Below are positions 1 to 10,519 of a stretch of DNA of 64,000 bases, one piece after another. The notes beneath the pieces are model-generated. The model saw nothing but the letters and a program-made list of their open reading frames with translations. It searched no databases and was not told where the DNA came from. The stretch covers positions 1,054,001-1,118,000 of the forward strand of contig JARKIF010000004.1 in NCBI GenBank assembly GCA_029378245.1. The letters run 5' to 3'. A program made the position numbers and the translations under genes. The DNA is from Roridomyces roridus (lineage: Eukaryota > Basidiomycota > Agaricomycetes > Agaricales > Mycenaceae). The first letter of the stretch is position 1; the number at the start of each line of letters is the position of its first letter.

Positions 1-4
1 GCGC

Positions 5-1324
5 ATGTTTAACCACCATTCCTTCCCATACAACAACCCCGCTATACCCTCTGTCAATTCACAGATAGACAAGGATAATTTCTCGTGTGACTGGGGCTCC
101 TTCGCTCAATGCTACATAATCATCGCCCGTGCACCACGAGGCACAGAAGCCACTGTATTCGACGTTAAGAGCGCATTTCGCATCGTTCCCACAAAACCTG
201 AAGACCGCCCGCAGCTCATGATTGAGTGGCAGGGCAAAGTCTACTTCGACAATGTCTTCTCGTTCGGAGCGACTAGTGCACCAGGAGTCTTCGGGAGAAT
301 CGCTGATCTACTGGTCAAAATATTCAGATACCTCTCCATCGACGAGATCCTCAAATGGGTCGATGACTTCGTGTTCTTCCGATACCCAGAGGGCCACGAT
401 GCCTTTGGCCGCTTCGTCTACAAGTACGACGAAAGGATCTTCTTCGAGGTCGCAGACGACCTCGGCTGGCCGTGGGAGGAGCACAAACACTTCCCGTTCC
501 GGACGTTCTTCGCGTACATCGGCTTTGACTGGAACATCGCCGAGCGTACAGTCTCGCTACCAGAATTGAAGAGGCAGAAGTACCTACGGAAGATTTCCCA
601 CTGGAACACGGGGACCAAAGTCTCCAAGACCGAGGCCGAGAACGTGGTCGGCACACTCGAGCACTGCTCCCTTGTCGTCAAGCTCGGTCGCTCACACCTT
701 GTCACGATCTATCGCCTGTCCGCCTCCTTTGCAAACGCCAGAAACGATTTCGTCAAACATACAATATCGGCAAAGGTGGCGGAGGACATCGAGTGGTGGC
801 GCGAGACCCTGAGCCAACCCCATGTAACCCTCCACATCCGGGAACCTCCACCAGCCGACCCGGACGAGATTTACGTTGACGCATCAACAAGTTGGGGCAT
901 CGGTTTTGTCTTCCGCGGCAAGTGGCTAGCATGGAGTTACAAACCAGGCTGGTTCTCGGCAGGACGGTGCATCGGGTGGGGTGAAATGGTAGCCATCGAG
1001 TTGGCCCTTCGCACCATCATCGCATCCAACATCCGCAATGCACATTTCAAGCTGCGCTCCGACAACCAAGGTGTCATCGGGGCATTGGCGGCGGGCAAGT
1101 CGTATAACGCTCAGGAAAACGCGATACTGCGAAACATCCTGCGATTATACCAGGAGGCCGAGATCTGGTTCTCCATAGAATGGGTGGAGTCGGCCAAGAA
1201 CCTAGCAGACGCCCCTTCCCGCGGGCAGTTCGGAGCGAAGAAGCTACTCTACCCTAACCCACCAAGAATACCAGAGCACTTAACAGAGTACATTGAGCAT
1301 TCAGTAAAATACGAAGAACTGTAG
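5..1324 (+). CDS. Reverse transcriptase-RNase H of Ngaro/DIRS-like element (5' partial)
   Basis: This is the polymerase of the YR retrotransposon. It would copy element RNA into DNA. The palm-domain stretch FDVKSAFRIVP supplies the first catalytic aspartate and LKWVDDFVFF is the catalytic box (V-D-D, as is usual in DIRS elements, in place of Y-x-D-D). An RNase H region follows, with the aspartate of YVDASTSWGIGF, a glutamate after WGEMVAIELAL and the aspartate of LRSDNQGVIGAL. The frame is open to the left edge, so the methionine at position 5 is probably internal and the protein is truncated by the window. The recombinase gene follows 75 bases after the stop. No lesion is visible in this part. 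Confidence 0.9.
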   Translation: MFNHHSFPYNNPAIPSVNSQIDKDNFSCDWGSFAQCYIIIARAPRGTEATVFDVKSAFRIVPTKPEDRPQLMIEWQGKVYFDNVFSFGATSAPGVFGRIADLLVKIFRYLSIDEILKWVDDFVFFRYPEGHDAFGRFVYKYDERIFFEVADDLGWPWEEHKHFPFRTFFAYIGFDWNIAERTVSLPELKRQKYLRKISHWNTGTKVSKTEAENVVGTLEHCSLVVKLGRSHLVTIYRLSASFANARNDFVKHTISAKVAEDIEWWRETLSQPHVTLHIREPPPADPDEIYVDASTSWGIGFVFRGKWLAWSYKPGWFSAGRCIGWGEMVAIELALRTIIASNIRNAHFKLRSDNQGVIGALAAGKSYNAQENAILRNILRLYQEAEIWFSIEWVESAKNLADAPSRGQFGAKKLLYPNPPRIPEHLTEYIEHSVKYEEL

Positions 1325-1399
1325 TCCGACTGAGAACCAATTTTAATGTAACTTGCATAATGAAGCGATCAGCACCAACTCCTCTTGACCACAACTACA

Positions 1400-2491
1400 A
1401 TGCTCGACATCGAAAACATAGCCAGAGAAGCAGCAAAGAGCACCCTCGCCGACCTTGCCCGCACACGATACGGCGCATTCGCACCAAAACACAAACCTCG
1501 GCCCTCATCGCGACCACGCCTGAACGCACTATCGAACGAGTCCGAAAAGAGGGTACAGAAGGCGATACAAAGTGCATGGGCAGAGTCGACGCTCAAGAAG
1601 TACAACTCGGGCCTAGCCTCCTTCCACCGGTTCTGCGACGCCGAAGGAATAGCACACGAGCTCAGACTCCCAGCAGGCGAGTTCCTACTATGCGCGTTCG
1701 CAGCTTCGAGAGCCGGCGAGATTTCTGGGGGAACTGCGAGGGGTGCAGTTGCAGCAGTCAAGGCTTGGCACATTACCAACGACGCTGAATGGAAAGGAGG
1801 CATCCGACTACGCTACACCCTCCGCGGAGTCGAACACATGACGCCGGCGTCGTCAAGGAAGAACCCGAGACCGCCGGTGACCGAGCCCATGCTACTGGCC
1901 CTCGACACCCACCTGAACCACAGCAACCCGAAGGACGCAGTGGTATTCGCAGCAGCCTGCTGTGCCTTCTGGGGCCAACTCCGTATCGGGGAGATGCTCT
2001 CGTCGAACCAGACCACTTTCAAAGCTGGCCACATTCCCCTCGTCTCCGATTTGAAATCGCCTTCGACGAAAGAAGGCTCACGCATCCTGCACCTCCCGTG
2101 GACCAAAACACACCGCGAGAAGGGAGACGACGCCATGCTTTGCCGGCAAAGCTCCCGGTCAGACCCAATCGCAGCCGTCGAGGCCCACCTCTCCATAAAC
2201 ACCATTCCCAGCGACGAACCGCTGTTCTCACACACGGACGCGGCGAGCACAATCATCTACCTCACTCGCAAGAAGTTCCTCGACCGATGCAACGAGATTT
2301 GGTCGAAATTAGGCTTCCCAATCTTCACCGGCCACAGCTTCCGCATCGGCGGGACAACGCAGCTGCTCCTCGCGGGGGTGAACCCCTCGATCGTGAAAGA
2401 GATGGGTCGATGGAAGTCGGACGCCTTCTTGGACTATTGGCGACGGATCGACATTCTAGCACCCTTACACGCAGAATTTTTAGATTTGTAA
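1400..2491 (+). CDS. Tyrosine recombinase of Ngaro/DIRS-like element
   Basis: This protein of about 363 residues is a phage-integrase-type site-specific recombinase that would insert the circular DNA copy of the element. An N-terminal SAM-like core-binding region contains SAWAESTLKKYNSGLASF. The catalytic domain shows the first arginine in WGQLRIGEML, the H-x-x-R box in GHSFRIGGTTQLLL, and the terminal tryptophan/tyrosine region in MGRWKSDAFLDYWRR. The ATG at 1400 is preferred because the frame opens upstream only on a TTG. The gene lies downstream of the reverse transcriptase on the same strand, as expected for this superfamily. It looks intact, so this copy could be recently active. Crypton recombinases look similar, but the adjoining polymerase argues against a Crypton. 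Confidence 0.9.
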   Translation: MLDIENIAREAAKSTLADLARTRYGAFAPKHKPRPSSRPRLNALSNESEKRVQKAIQSAWAESTLKKYNSGLASFHRFCDAEGIAHELRLPAGEFLLCAFAASRAGEISGGTARGAVAAVKAWHITNDAEWKGGIRLRYTLRGVEHMTPASSRKNPRPPVTEPMLLALDTHLNHSNPKDAVVFAAACCAFWGQLRIGEMLSSNQTTFKAGHIPLVSDLKSPSTKEGSRILHLPWTKTHREKGDDAMLCRQSSRSDPIAAVEAHLSINTIPSDEPLFSHTDAASTIIYLTRKKFLDRCNEIWSKLGFPIFTGHSFRIGGTTQLLLAGVNPSIVKEMGRWKSDAFLDYWRRIDILAPLHAEFLDL

Positions 2492-2581
2492 ATACAGACA
2501 CATGAATGCTAGGTACTACAAGCTGAAGGCTTGGTCGTGGGGTGTCCCGCGTGCCTCGGGGACGCGCCTACAGCTTGTCGA

Positions 2582-2710
2582 TGGGTCGTCCCAGCGGCAC
2601 GCGTCCTGACCAGTCGGTTCTGATCGCCGAAGCGAACAAACCGCCCGGATCATCCCACTTCCTGGCAGCACCTTCAGTGCATACGAGACTAGGCCGACTA
2701 AGGCGAGAAA
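2582..2710 (+). repeat. Split direct repeat B1 (129 bp)
   Basis: This is the first of two identical 129-bp copies, beginning TGGGTCGTCCCAGCGG and ending GGCGAGAAA. The offset to the second copy is 366 bp and I found no mismatch by eye. The position directly after the recombinase gene fits the B1 segment of an Ngaro split direct repeat. Confidence 0.9.
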
Positions 2711-2947
2711 AGCACGGATCCACTCGCGAGGCACGAGCCGTGGATGTAGTGTTTCTTGCAGGAGGCCGGCACGAGCGCGGCAGCGACCAAACAAAGCATT
2801 CGCGTGTTGGTCGCGACTACACCGACTCGGCGCTCGTGTTCTCCAGCTGCATAGCAAGATTTAGTTTTTCGTCCCACCCACCGCACACCTACATATGATA
2901 TTTGGGACACCTTCAGGCACTGAAGGGTCTGCCAGAGCCGTGCCAGC

Positions 2948-3076
2948 TGGGTCGTCCCAGCGGCACGCGTCCTGACCAGTCGGTTCTGATCGCCGAAGCG
3001 AACAAACCGCCCGGATCATCCCACTTCCTGGCAGCACCTTCAGTGCATACGAGACTAGGCCGACTAAGGCGAGAAA
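2948..3076 (+). repeat. Split direct repeat B2 (129 bp), element right end
   Basis: Second copy of the 129-bp repeat. The 237 bases between the copies (2711-2947) would be the A2 segment, whose partner A1 should lie at the off-window left end. Sequence after 3076 is not shared with the flank of the first copy. Confidence 0.9.
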
Positions 3077-3260
3077 CGAAGTAGCATCAATTCATCATCA
3101 AACAAACAGACGACAGTAGTCCAGCTGCTACAATATTTTGGACCAAGACGGAGATGAAAGGCTACAAGAGATATGGTTTACAGCAACGTATTAGTGCGAG
3201 GCAGGTACAGTACAATATGGAAATCAGGAATCATAAGAACCGTCATACTGTGTTCATTGT

Positions 3261-4337
3261 TCACCGCAACCTTCGCAACCTGACCTGCAGTTCCTCCATG
3301 TCCTCGACGTTCCACTCGCCGCTCCACGTGTTTTCTTTCTTCCGCCATGCCCCGATGCCATTCGCCTCGATTGGAGCCTTTTGGATGCCGCGCGGCGCGT
3401 GGCGACCCTTCTTCGTGCGCGGGCCAAGCACAGCTTGGCGCGCGCGCTCCCATTGCACGTCGTCAACGGTGAAAACAGTCGAAAAGGGTGGAGGCGTCGA
3501 AGAGACGATGGGGGGAGAGTGGACAGGACGCATTGGGACGGCGTTCATTCCGAGGGTGTAGTGGAGACCCACGGCGGTTTGTTTGTACGCCTCGGCATCG
3601 ACAGTAAAGTCGGGTGTGGGCGTCAAGGGCCACTCCGAGGCGGGAGAAGCCCGCGGACGAAAGCGTGGCGGTCCCGACGGCGCTGCGAAACGCACGTCAT
3701 CAGTACCGGCCTTGCCCTTCGAGGGCTTTGGTTGGGTGCTTTTGGGCGGTGGGGGAACATGAACCGGGGCATTGCCCGAAGGGAAAACGAGTTCAACGGG
3801 GACGTTCTCGCCGAGAAGTCGCGCGAGTTTGCGAATGCGTTTCGTCGGGGTTTGCACTCGACGATTCGGCGTGAGAGGGGATAGCAACGGAGAGAGTGGC
3901 GTCCGCGGGATGCCTGCTTCCGGCGCAGTGCATACCTTTGGAAAGGCAAGTTTAGGTCCGGCCGGGGAGACCACCGTCGTCGATGGGGCACTGCGTGGAA
4001 TGATGATATTGGCCGGCTTGGACCTCCGTTTCGTTCGGCGTGTGGAATTCGTGGGGGGCATTACGACGGACTCGTCTTTGGTGAAAAGTGGGGAGATTTC
4101 CTGGGGCGGCATCCAGATCTGGGCAGATACAGATAACACGCTCCAAGATGAATCAACAGAAGAGATGGATGATGAGGCGGAATGAGTGAAGATGTGCCCC
4201 TCCCGCCGACGAGCCTTGAAAGGGCGCGGCTCAGTGGCGGGAAACTGGACTGCAAACGAGGCCACGGTAGACGGTGGGGTCGTGGAGGTGGAGTCGTTAC
4301 TGGGAGCCGGGGAAGGGGGAGAGGGAAGAGGCCGCAT
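3261..4337 (-). CDS. Hypothetical proline/serine-rich protein, 358 aa
   Basis: This single-exon frame of 358 codons encodes a low-complexity protein rich in proline, serine and threonine, so most of it is probably disordered. It has basic patches such as RRTKRRSKP (about residue 100) and TPTKRIRKLARLLGENVP (about 165-180), which could be nuclear targeting signals. The C-terminus (AWRKKENTWSGEWNVEDMEELQVRLRRLR, interrupted here by no stop) is amphipathic and looks conserved in character: an aromatic/acidic patch followed by a basic helix. I do not recognise a catalytic domain. The ATG at 4337 is the first in frame. It is transcribed away from the p24 gene. The gene is probably real, given the length of open frame opposite a GC-rich shadow frame. 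Confidence 0.6.
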   Translation of the reverse strand: MRPLPSPPSPAPSNDSTSTTPPSTVASFAVQFPATEPRPFKARRREGHIFTHSASSSISSVDSSWSVLSVSAQIWMPPQEISPLFTKDESVVMPPTNSTRRTKRRSKPANIIIPRSAPSTTVVSPAGPKLAFPKVCTAPEAGIPRTPLSPLLSPLTPNRRVQTPTKRIRKLARLLGENVPVELVFPSGNAPVHVPPPPKSTQPKPSKGKAGTDDVRFAAPSGPPRFRPRASPASEWPLTPTPDFTVDAEAYKQTAVGLHYTLGMNAVPMRPVHSPPIVSSTPPPFSTVFTVDDVQWERARQAVLGPRTKKGRHAPRGIQKAPIEANGIGAWRKKENTWSGEWNVEDMEELQVRLRRLR

Positions 4338-4379
4338 GGAGACGGAGGTGGGGAAATGCCATGGCCGGCGGAAACGCGC

Positions 4380-4727
4380 TTAAGTACAGCCAGGACAATA
4401 AGCTAGGAGCACAATTGAGCCTGCCACAACAAAGGTAAACACCGCCCATTGTCCATTTTGCGCCGAATTTGTACGCGAAGAGTGCCAAAGCTCCAATGTA
4501 AAGCGAGGAAAACAAAGACAGAATGCAGGGCGGTAGTTTCTGACGGAAGGAGGGCCAGAGATGCAAGTTTGATGCAGCTTCGAAAACAGCTGGCCAGTAC
4601 TTCCAAGTTGGAATATGGCTATCCCGCAACTGGAGACCCGCCGAGGACAACATGCATTGGAGGCACTGAAGAGTTTGAAGCAACTTGAAGCCACGACTGT
4701 TACAAGACGGATCACCGCACGGACCAC
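4380..4727 (-). CDS. Possible small membrane protein (exon structure unresolved)
   Basis: Two overlapping minus-strand frames here look partly coding. One carries a hydrophobic run LYIGALALFAYKF and the other ends with WAVFTFVVAGSIVLLAYC directly before a stop at 4380. Joining them would give a two-helix membrane protein, but no plausible intron of normal length separates them, so either a splice I cannot place or a single-base indel is needed. I do not recognise the family. It lies between the divergent 3.3 kb gene and the p24 gene, where some transcription is likely. Coordinates are those of one open frame only. Confidence 0.3.
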   Translation of the reverse strand: MVRAVIRLVTVVASSCFKLFSASNACCPRRVSSCGIAIFQLGSTGQLFSKLHQTCISGPPSVRNYRPAFCLCFPRFTLELWHSSRTNSAQNGQWAVFTFVVAGSIVLLAYCPGCT

Positions 4728-4910
4728 GGCGTCGGCAGCTGCACAGGGCGGAGGCAGCTATAGCGATACACGAGTAGAATTTGTTGCACGGTGAATGGTA
4801 TCCATTCTTGAGGCTGTTGTTATTCGGGCTGCTGGTCGAAGGAGAGATTCAATTTGGGAACGAGGCGTTCATTATGTGTCGCTGTTTGCACCATCCACGT
4901 CGCCGCCGCC

Positions 4911-5750
4911 ATGATCCTCTTACATTTCACAACCGCACTCTTCTGCCTCGTTAATTTCTCTCTTCATGCCCGTGCATCTGCCCTCACCACCGCCATTGCT
5001 GCCAACGAGAGGCTATGTTTCTACGCTGACGTGGACAAGGCTGGAGAGAAGATCGGCGTGAGCTTCGCTGCTAATGTTCACTTCTCCCGGACTTGACCAC
5101 TTTCTCCAGTTCTATTTTGCGGTGCAATCTGGAGGCTCCTTTGACATAGACTTTGATATAAAAGACCCAAACGACAAAATACTTCTCGACGGCCAACGGG
5201 AACGCCAAGGAGATTATGTGCTGACAGCCAACACTGTCGGCGAATACGCCTTCTGCTTTGAAAACGACATGTCCACTCTGACCGAGAAGCTGGTCGACTT
5301 TGACATCATGGTCGAGAGCGAGCCGCGGAGAGAGGCGCCTGCCAAGCCTGGCCAGATCGCGGAGCACACAAGCGCCCTGGAGGAGAGTGTCTTCCGTCTC
5401 AACGGTATGCTCATGAATATCAAGCGAACTCAAAAACAGTATGTCCTTGCTTCACATCACCAACCCAGCCAGTCCAACTCCCCTTCTAGTTTCCACACGC
5501 GAGAAAACCGCGGCTTTTCCATTGTCAAGTCCACCCAGAAGTGAGTCGATAGGAATTCTGCAGTCCGCCATCTAAGTAGCCTCCAGCCGGTTATTCTGGT
5601 ACGCGGTCCTGGAGAGTTTGGGCGTCATTGCGATGGCCGTGTACGTTTCCCTCCTCTCTGTGCACAATAAACCATTAATGTTGTTATAGCTTCCAGGTCT
5701 ATGTCCTCCAGACATTCTTTACCAAGACAGGTCGTCGGTACAAAGTCTAG
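4911..5750 (+). CDS. p24/EMP24-GP25L family cargo receptor
   Basis: This is a type I membrane protein of the early secretory pathway. p24 proteins form heteromers that load cargo, including GPI-anchored proteins, into COPII and COPI vesicles. The start MILLHFTTALFCLVNFSLHA is a signal peptide. It is followed by a GOLD domain with the two conserved cysteines (NERLCFYADVDKAGEKIG and GEYAFCFEND), then a coiled-coil with LNGMLMNIKRTQ, then RENRGFSIVKST, a membrane helix with FWYAVLESLGVIAMAV, and a short basic cytosolic tail ending TGRRYKV. I place four introns of about 50 nt, after GEKIG, after the KRTQK region, after STQ and after AMAV. Each has GT-AG borders and restores the family frame. The p24 subfamily was not assigned. 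Confidence 0.9.
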
Positions 5751-5951
5751 TTGTATTTTTATGGATGGGTTTCTTTATGGTGGTCCGACTGACGTCGCGA
5801 CATCCGCCTATTATAATCAATCGGCATCCTTCGAGAGAAAATCAGAGCATGTGGATTGTGTCGTTAAAGATAAAGTAATACGGATGCTACTCTTACAATG
5901 TTGTGTTTGAAGGAGCGGGAATCATAACGGACGATAGCATAGAATAAGTCA

Positions 5952-8433
5952 TTACTCGGGTTTGACCCGCCAAAGGACGGCGGCGGCGGCGACGCTAAGT
6001 ACAAGCACCCCAATGGCCGTTTGTATGTGCAGAGTCGTATTCATATTTTCATTGGGATTGGAACTTAGCGGCCGAGGTCCAGTGAGAGATTTCTACAGCA
6101 AGATATGATCAACAACGCAAAGAACAGGAAAACCACAAGGGGCGAGAAAGCGCGTACCTCCGCCGAAGGTCCATTCGCCGCCGTGTCTGGCGCGAAGCCA
6201 GACCCAGTGTCCAGGGAAGACAGCGACGACGTCCGGATGGACGAGTCCGGCGTCGCCACTCCGCGCCCATTACGTGGCGCAAGTTCTGTAATGGCGTCGT
6301 CGGAAACGGGGCTCCCTGGGATGGCAACCCCGTTGGCCTTTGGAGAGCTTGAGCGGCCGCGGCTCGAGCTCCGCCTTCTTCTCCTTCGGCCACTGGATCC
6401 ACCGGAATCGGCAGATAAGCTACGTGGACTCGGCGGAGTGACCAACCCGCCGTTCCCATGCGGGTAGGTCGGCACAAAGACAGAATGCGAAAACTTGGCT
6501 TTGATGCGTTCGTCTACCATACCCCGCATCTGGTTCTCCCAGTCATCCCGAGTCCGCTTCAAGCGGTCTCGTTCCTCCGCCCATTCTTGTTGAACGGACG
6601 ACCATTGCCCTTGTAGCGAGTTTTTGAACGATGCGAGAGCAGCCGCGACGGCCTCTGAAACGGATTCAGCGGCAGCAGCCCCTGTGGCTTCGGTTTTGTG
6701 CTCGTCCTCTTTGGATGGGGGCGGGCTGACAACGGCACTGACGAGAGTCTCCAACCGCTTTACTTTGTCTTCCAAGGCAACGATAGTGCTCTGAGCAGCA
6801 GTATGCTGAGCTTGTAGCGTTGAAGACATCGCCAGTGCCGATTCTAGTTGAGTCGAAAGGAGGGATAGACGGGTTGTGAGTTCGGTAATGGAGGCATTTG
6901 ATGGTGGCGGTGAGCTGGAGGAGGGCGTGTCTGCGGAAGGGCTGCGCAATGTCGATGAGCGTGCCAGGTTGCGAGGCATGCCCATGTTCGTGGGTTCTGG
7001 CGTGCTGGGCCGGCCAAGTTCTGCTCGCCGTTGAGCCCGTTCATGATCGTCGTCTTGTTCCGGCGACGCACTCCGTTCATGCTTGTTCTCCTCCTCGATC
7101 GCCTCCAACTCGTCCTCATCTTCTTCGTCGACCCGTTCAAGGGCATGTGGGGTGACGGTCGAGACACTGTGCGCATCCGAGTCGTCGTCGTCATCGTCCA
7201 ATTCTCCCTCTTCCTCCTCAAATTCCTCGTGCTCGCTTCCTCTTTGGACTCCTTGGCGTAAAACTCCGACAAGGTCCCGAAGGGTGCGGACTTCTTGTTT
7301 TATTGCCTCTTGCTCTGCAAACACTCCTTCCAGTGTCCGCATTTTATCTACATGGCTTGCCAATGACGTTTGTGTCGTGACCAGTTGCGATTGCAGATCG
7401 GACAAAGTAGAAGCATTCCCCGTAATTTCTGGCGGACGACTCTCGGGCTCGTTTTGTCGGACAGGGGGGAGAACATGAGGGTAGGGAGGGAGGCTGGGAG
7501 GCTGCTGGCAGATCAATTGGTCATTAATGCAGCAAGATGCCAGAACACGCACCAAAGTTCCACCCAGAGTATCTTGGATCTCATTCATGGCGCCACTGAG
7601 CGTCTGGAGGTCTTGGCCGGTCTCGCGGCTCTTGGTCAGCTCACCCTGCAAGCGACTGAGGATGTGATCGAAAGTGAGGCCGCTCTTGCCGGGTGGACGC
7701 ATGCTACCGCCCATTCCACCCATGCCATTCAGCTGATGAGCCGGCGCTGGTCGTCGCTGGCCCTGGGGACCGCCCGGAGCAAAATTGAAAGAGGAAGAGC
7801 CAGCTGGGCCGGGCTGGGACAGCATGGGAGACTGGGAATATTGCCCCTGATTCTGCTGCTGCTGCTCAGCGCGGGCAGCCATGGCGACTTGCTGCTCGTT
7901 GAAGACGCATGTGACTCTGGCGGCGACCTTGTGGTGGATGATAGTTTTGTTGTCTTCGCCGACAATGTCTATGCCGAATTCCTACGAGACGCGTGAGAAT
8001 GGCGACACGGTACTCGCGTCGGGGAGCTTACGACGATATCGTCGCTCTTTAATTCGAACGGCTCTGACTCGAGCCCCTCTAGACTGAGCCGGTCGCCGTT
8101 GATAAATGTCCCGTTAGAGCTCTTGACGTCTTTGATGTATATCTGCGGTTTGAATCCTGGCTAAGCGCCAGAAGAAGCATGGGAGCTGTAGCGCACCTTT
8201 CCATTCTCCTCCCAGACCTCGGCGTGCTGCCTGCTGAGCACCTTGGAGTCAAAGTAGCCGTTCCGCTCTCCCGGACTGGTTTTAGCATTGGTTTGGCGGC
8301 CGATTTTTACACGCTGGCCAGGGGGCGTGAGGGAGATATGCTTGGGAACGAACGAGTCATTGAGGGGATAGAGGTAGAGAGCGGGAAAGGCGAGAATGTT
8401 CTGGGGATTGGAGAAGGGTGCAGGCGCAGGCAT
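5952..8433 (-). CDS. FHA-domain, coiled-coil, tail-anchored protein (SLMAP/Far9-like)
   Basis: The N-terminus (from 8433) is an FHA phosphothreonine-binding domain: VKIGRQ, then [17 protein letters not shown], then [17 protein letters not shown]. The rest is low complexity with acidic runs ([15 protein letters not shown]) and heptad-like segments ([19 protein letters not shown]). The longest open frame stops at 6065, but a GT-AG intron (GTACGCG...GCTGTAG) splices to a last exon encoding [17 protein letters not shown] and a hydrophobic helix [16 protein letters not shown] ending WRVKPE at 5952. FHA plus coiled coil plus a C-terminal anchor matches SLMAP of animals and Far9/Vps64-type proteins of fungi, which tether the STRIPAK phosphatase complex to nuclear envelope or ER membranes. 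Introns also lie after EENGK, after KSDDIV and near GGTL. Confidence 0.8.
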
Positions 8434-9022
8434 AGCGGACGAATCAACGACCTGAACAAATGTTCCAAAACAATCTACGTGTTTGTGTATGACTAGAACT
8501 CGATTCGATTCTTTCCTCAGTGCAGCCTGCCTCGTCTACTCGGAAATGCACTGATCGCACCCATTTCTCGAGGCTTCCATTGCGATAAAACAGGACACCA
8601 ACGCCGCACTAGCTTGACTGCTCACATTACGCGCGCTATTGGATGTGCATGCTCACCCTCAGGCCATAGCAGATTTTCTTTAATTCATGTGTTGCCAGGT
8701 AATGAATCGAACTGAAGCTATAGGTTACAGAGAACGCTACGTGGGGCACGGAAGATGGAAGAAGCGGGCTATATACCGGCGCCGTAATGGTCGGTTTAAT
8801 GGCACGATTTAGGAAAAGAATCGGGTGGATATAAGAGACGCGGTCGATGTGGTAGTCGATTTCCTGCTGAGAGCAAGAGATGGGTATACGGGGGCGTGTT
8901 GTCGGCGTGTATGTTCAAGTTGAGAACTGCAGGCTCCGAAGAGGCCGAATGGGGATACGCGACGCCCTTGTTGATTTTCCAAACATTGTTTATTAGACCT
9001 GTCTCTTCCCTTCACATCCTTC
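8434..9022. other. Divergent intergenic region
   Basis: These 589 bases separate the divergent FHA gene and casein kinase gene and should contain both promoters. Frames here are short and show no family signature. I see no repeat or RNA gene. Confidence 0.5.
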
Positions 9023-10122
9023 ATGGAATTCACCTTCGGGGGGAAATATCGACTAGAGGAAGAGCTCGCTGTTGGTGGATGCGGTGCGTCCTCTACTCTC
9101 AACGGCGCCCGACCCTGACCCCCTTTCAGGCCAGGTCTTCACAGGCGTTCATGCCGTCGCCGGAAAATCAGTAGCGATTAAACTGGAGCCCGCGATTGGC
9201 AAGCATAGTCCTCTCAAGCAAGAGTCCAAGATATACAAGACTCTTATGGGCGGCACGGGCGTTCCATGGCATATGTGGTCTGGGCGCCAGGGGGACTATA
9301 ACGTCATGGTCATCGACCTGCTTGGTCCCTCACTAGAAGACCTTTTCAAGATGTGCAATCGCCATTTCTCACTCAAAACCGTCCTTCTGCTCGCAGACCA
9401 GCTCGTCAGTCGCGTTTTTTCGGTGGCATACACGGTCGCTAACTCCGCGCGTCCAGATCTCACGTATCGAATTTATCCACAACAACGGCCTCGTCCACCG
9501 CGACATCAAGCCAGCCAACTTTGTCATGGGCACAGATAAGCACTCGGGCGTGGTCAACGTTATCGACTTTGGTCTCGCCAAAAAATACCGCGACCCACGG
9601 ACCTTGCTACATATCCCATACAAACGCGACGACTTTCACGGTGTCGGGACCTCCCTCTTTGCCGCCATCAACACCCACCTCGGCGTTGAATCATCACGCC
9701 GCGACGACCTCGAGTCCCTTGCCTACATGCTCATCTACTTTCTGCGCGGTACTCTGCCGTGGCGGAAGTTGCGTGCACCTGCTGCACCACCTTCAACGTA
9801 CGGCTCTACGAGCCCATGGAACCCCGTCTCTGCCACATGGGATCTCATCCGGGATTCCAAACTTGCTTCCGAGCCACTCCTCACGTGCGGTCTGCCGCCA
9901 GAGTTTGATGTCCTCTACCGCTACGCTCGCGGCCTGGAGTTTGACGACCTCCCCGATTACGCGGGGCTCCGCGCGCTCTTCCGCGGTCTGGGGGATAGGC
10001 TCGACATCGCGTATGACGATGTTTTCGACTGGAGTGTTCCGCTGCCGTCCGGTAGCAGCCATCCAGCTGCAAAGGGGCGTTTCTGTGAGGCATGCCACAA
10101 GCGACAGATGGAACGGCGGTAG
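9023..10122 (+). CDS. Casein kinase 1 family protein kinase
   Basis: This is a Ser/Thr kinase of the CK1 family. The start [21 protein letters not shown] forms the glycine-rich loop across an intron, followed by VAIKLEP (catalytic lysine), HRDIKPANF (catalytic loop, with the HRD aspartate), [12 protein letters not shown] (DFG) and [24 protein letters not shown], the CK1 hallmark in place of the APE motif. Two introns are placed, after GGC and after LLADQL. Both have GT-AG ends and restore the frame. The activation segment reads [17 protein letters not shown], where most CK1 enzymes have GTARYASINTH, so this is a divergent paralogue. It ends soon after the kinase fold with [12 protein letters not shown] and lacks a long C-terminal tail or a palmitoylated Cys-Cys end. 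Confidence 0.88.
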
Positions 10123-10519
10123 GGACGGTGGGTGGGCGTCCGTGCTCGGTTCTGCCTACGCAGTGAATCCGTGGCGTTGAGGCGCCCACCCCTCATCCTC
10201 TAGACCTTCACTATGCCCTGCCGACACAGCGGCGTCCTTTGTATTATCAACTGTAAGTTGCACTCTCCCGGTCATTTGTCGGATCCTGAATTGCTGCAGT
10301 CCCTTGCGGTGTTCGTGGTGGGCGACCTGCGGTTCTTTGCGGTCCCTGATGTATATCACCCTGCGTTTCTCGTGTCGACATATAATATGTAGTGTAGTCT
10401 CCTACCTCGGTCTTGGTTGCTTTCGATACATACAAGTGTACAATCCCCGCAATGTTTTTTTTTCCGGATTCGGATGTGATGGATCGAAGCTCTTGCACGC
10501 GCGAACAAATAAGCACCCG

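Larger units (their letters stand above)
1..3076 (+). mobile_element. Ngaro/DIRS-type YR retrotransposon, 3' part
   Basis: The order reverse transcriptase-RNase H, then tyrosine recombinase, then two identical direct repeats is the 3' layout of DIRS-superfamily elements with split direct repeats (Ngaro type: A1 - ORFs - B1 - A2 - B2). The left end (A1 repeat and any gag) lies outside the window. The right end is placed at the end of the second repeat copy, after which sequence similarity between the copies stops. Such elements integrate with a tyrosine recombinase instead of a DDE integrase and normally leave no target duplication. Assignment to Ngaro instead of DIRS1 or PAT rests on the repeat layout only. 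Confidence 0.85.

Noticed and set aside
222..705. Several open frames opposite or inside the reverse transcriptase gene
   Set aside because: They are shadow frames of the RT-RNase H gene and have low-complexity translations.
7370..7996. Plus-strand frame of 208 codons antisense to the FHA gene
   Set aside because: It lies over spliced exons of the FHA protein, whose domain is clear, and it has no signature of its own.
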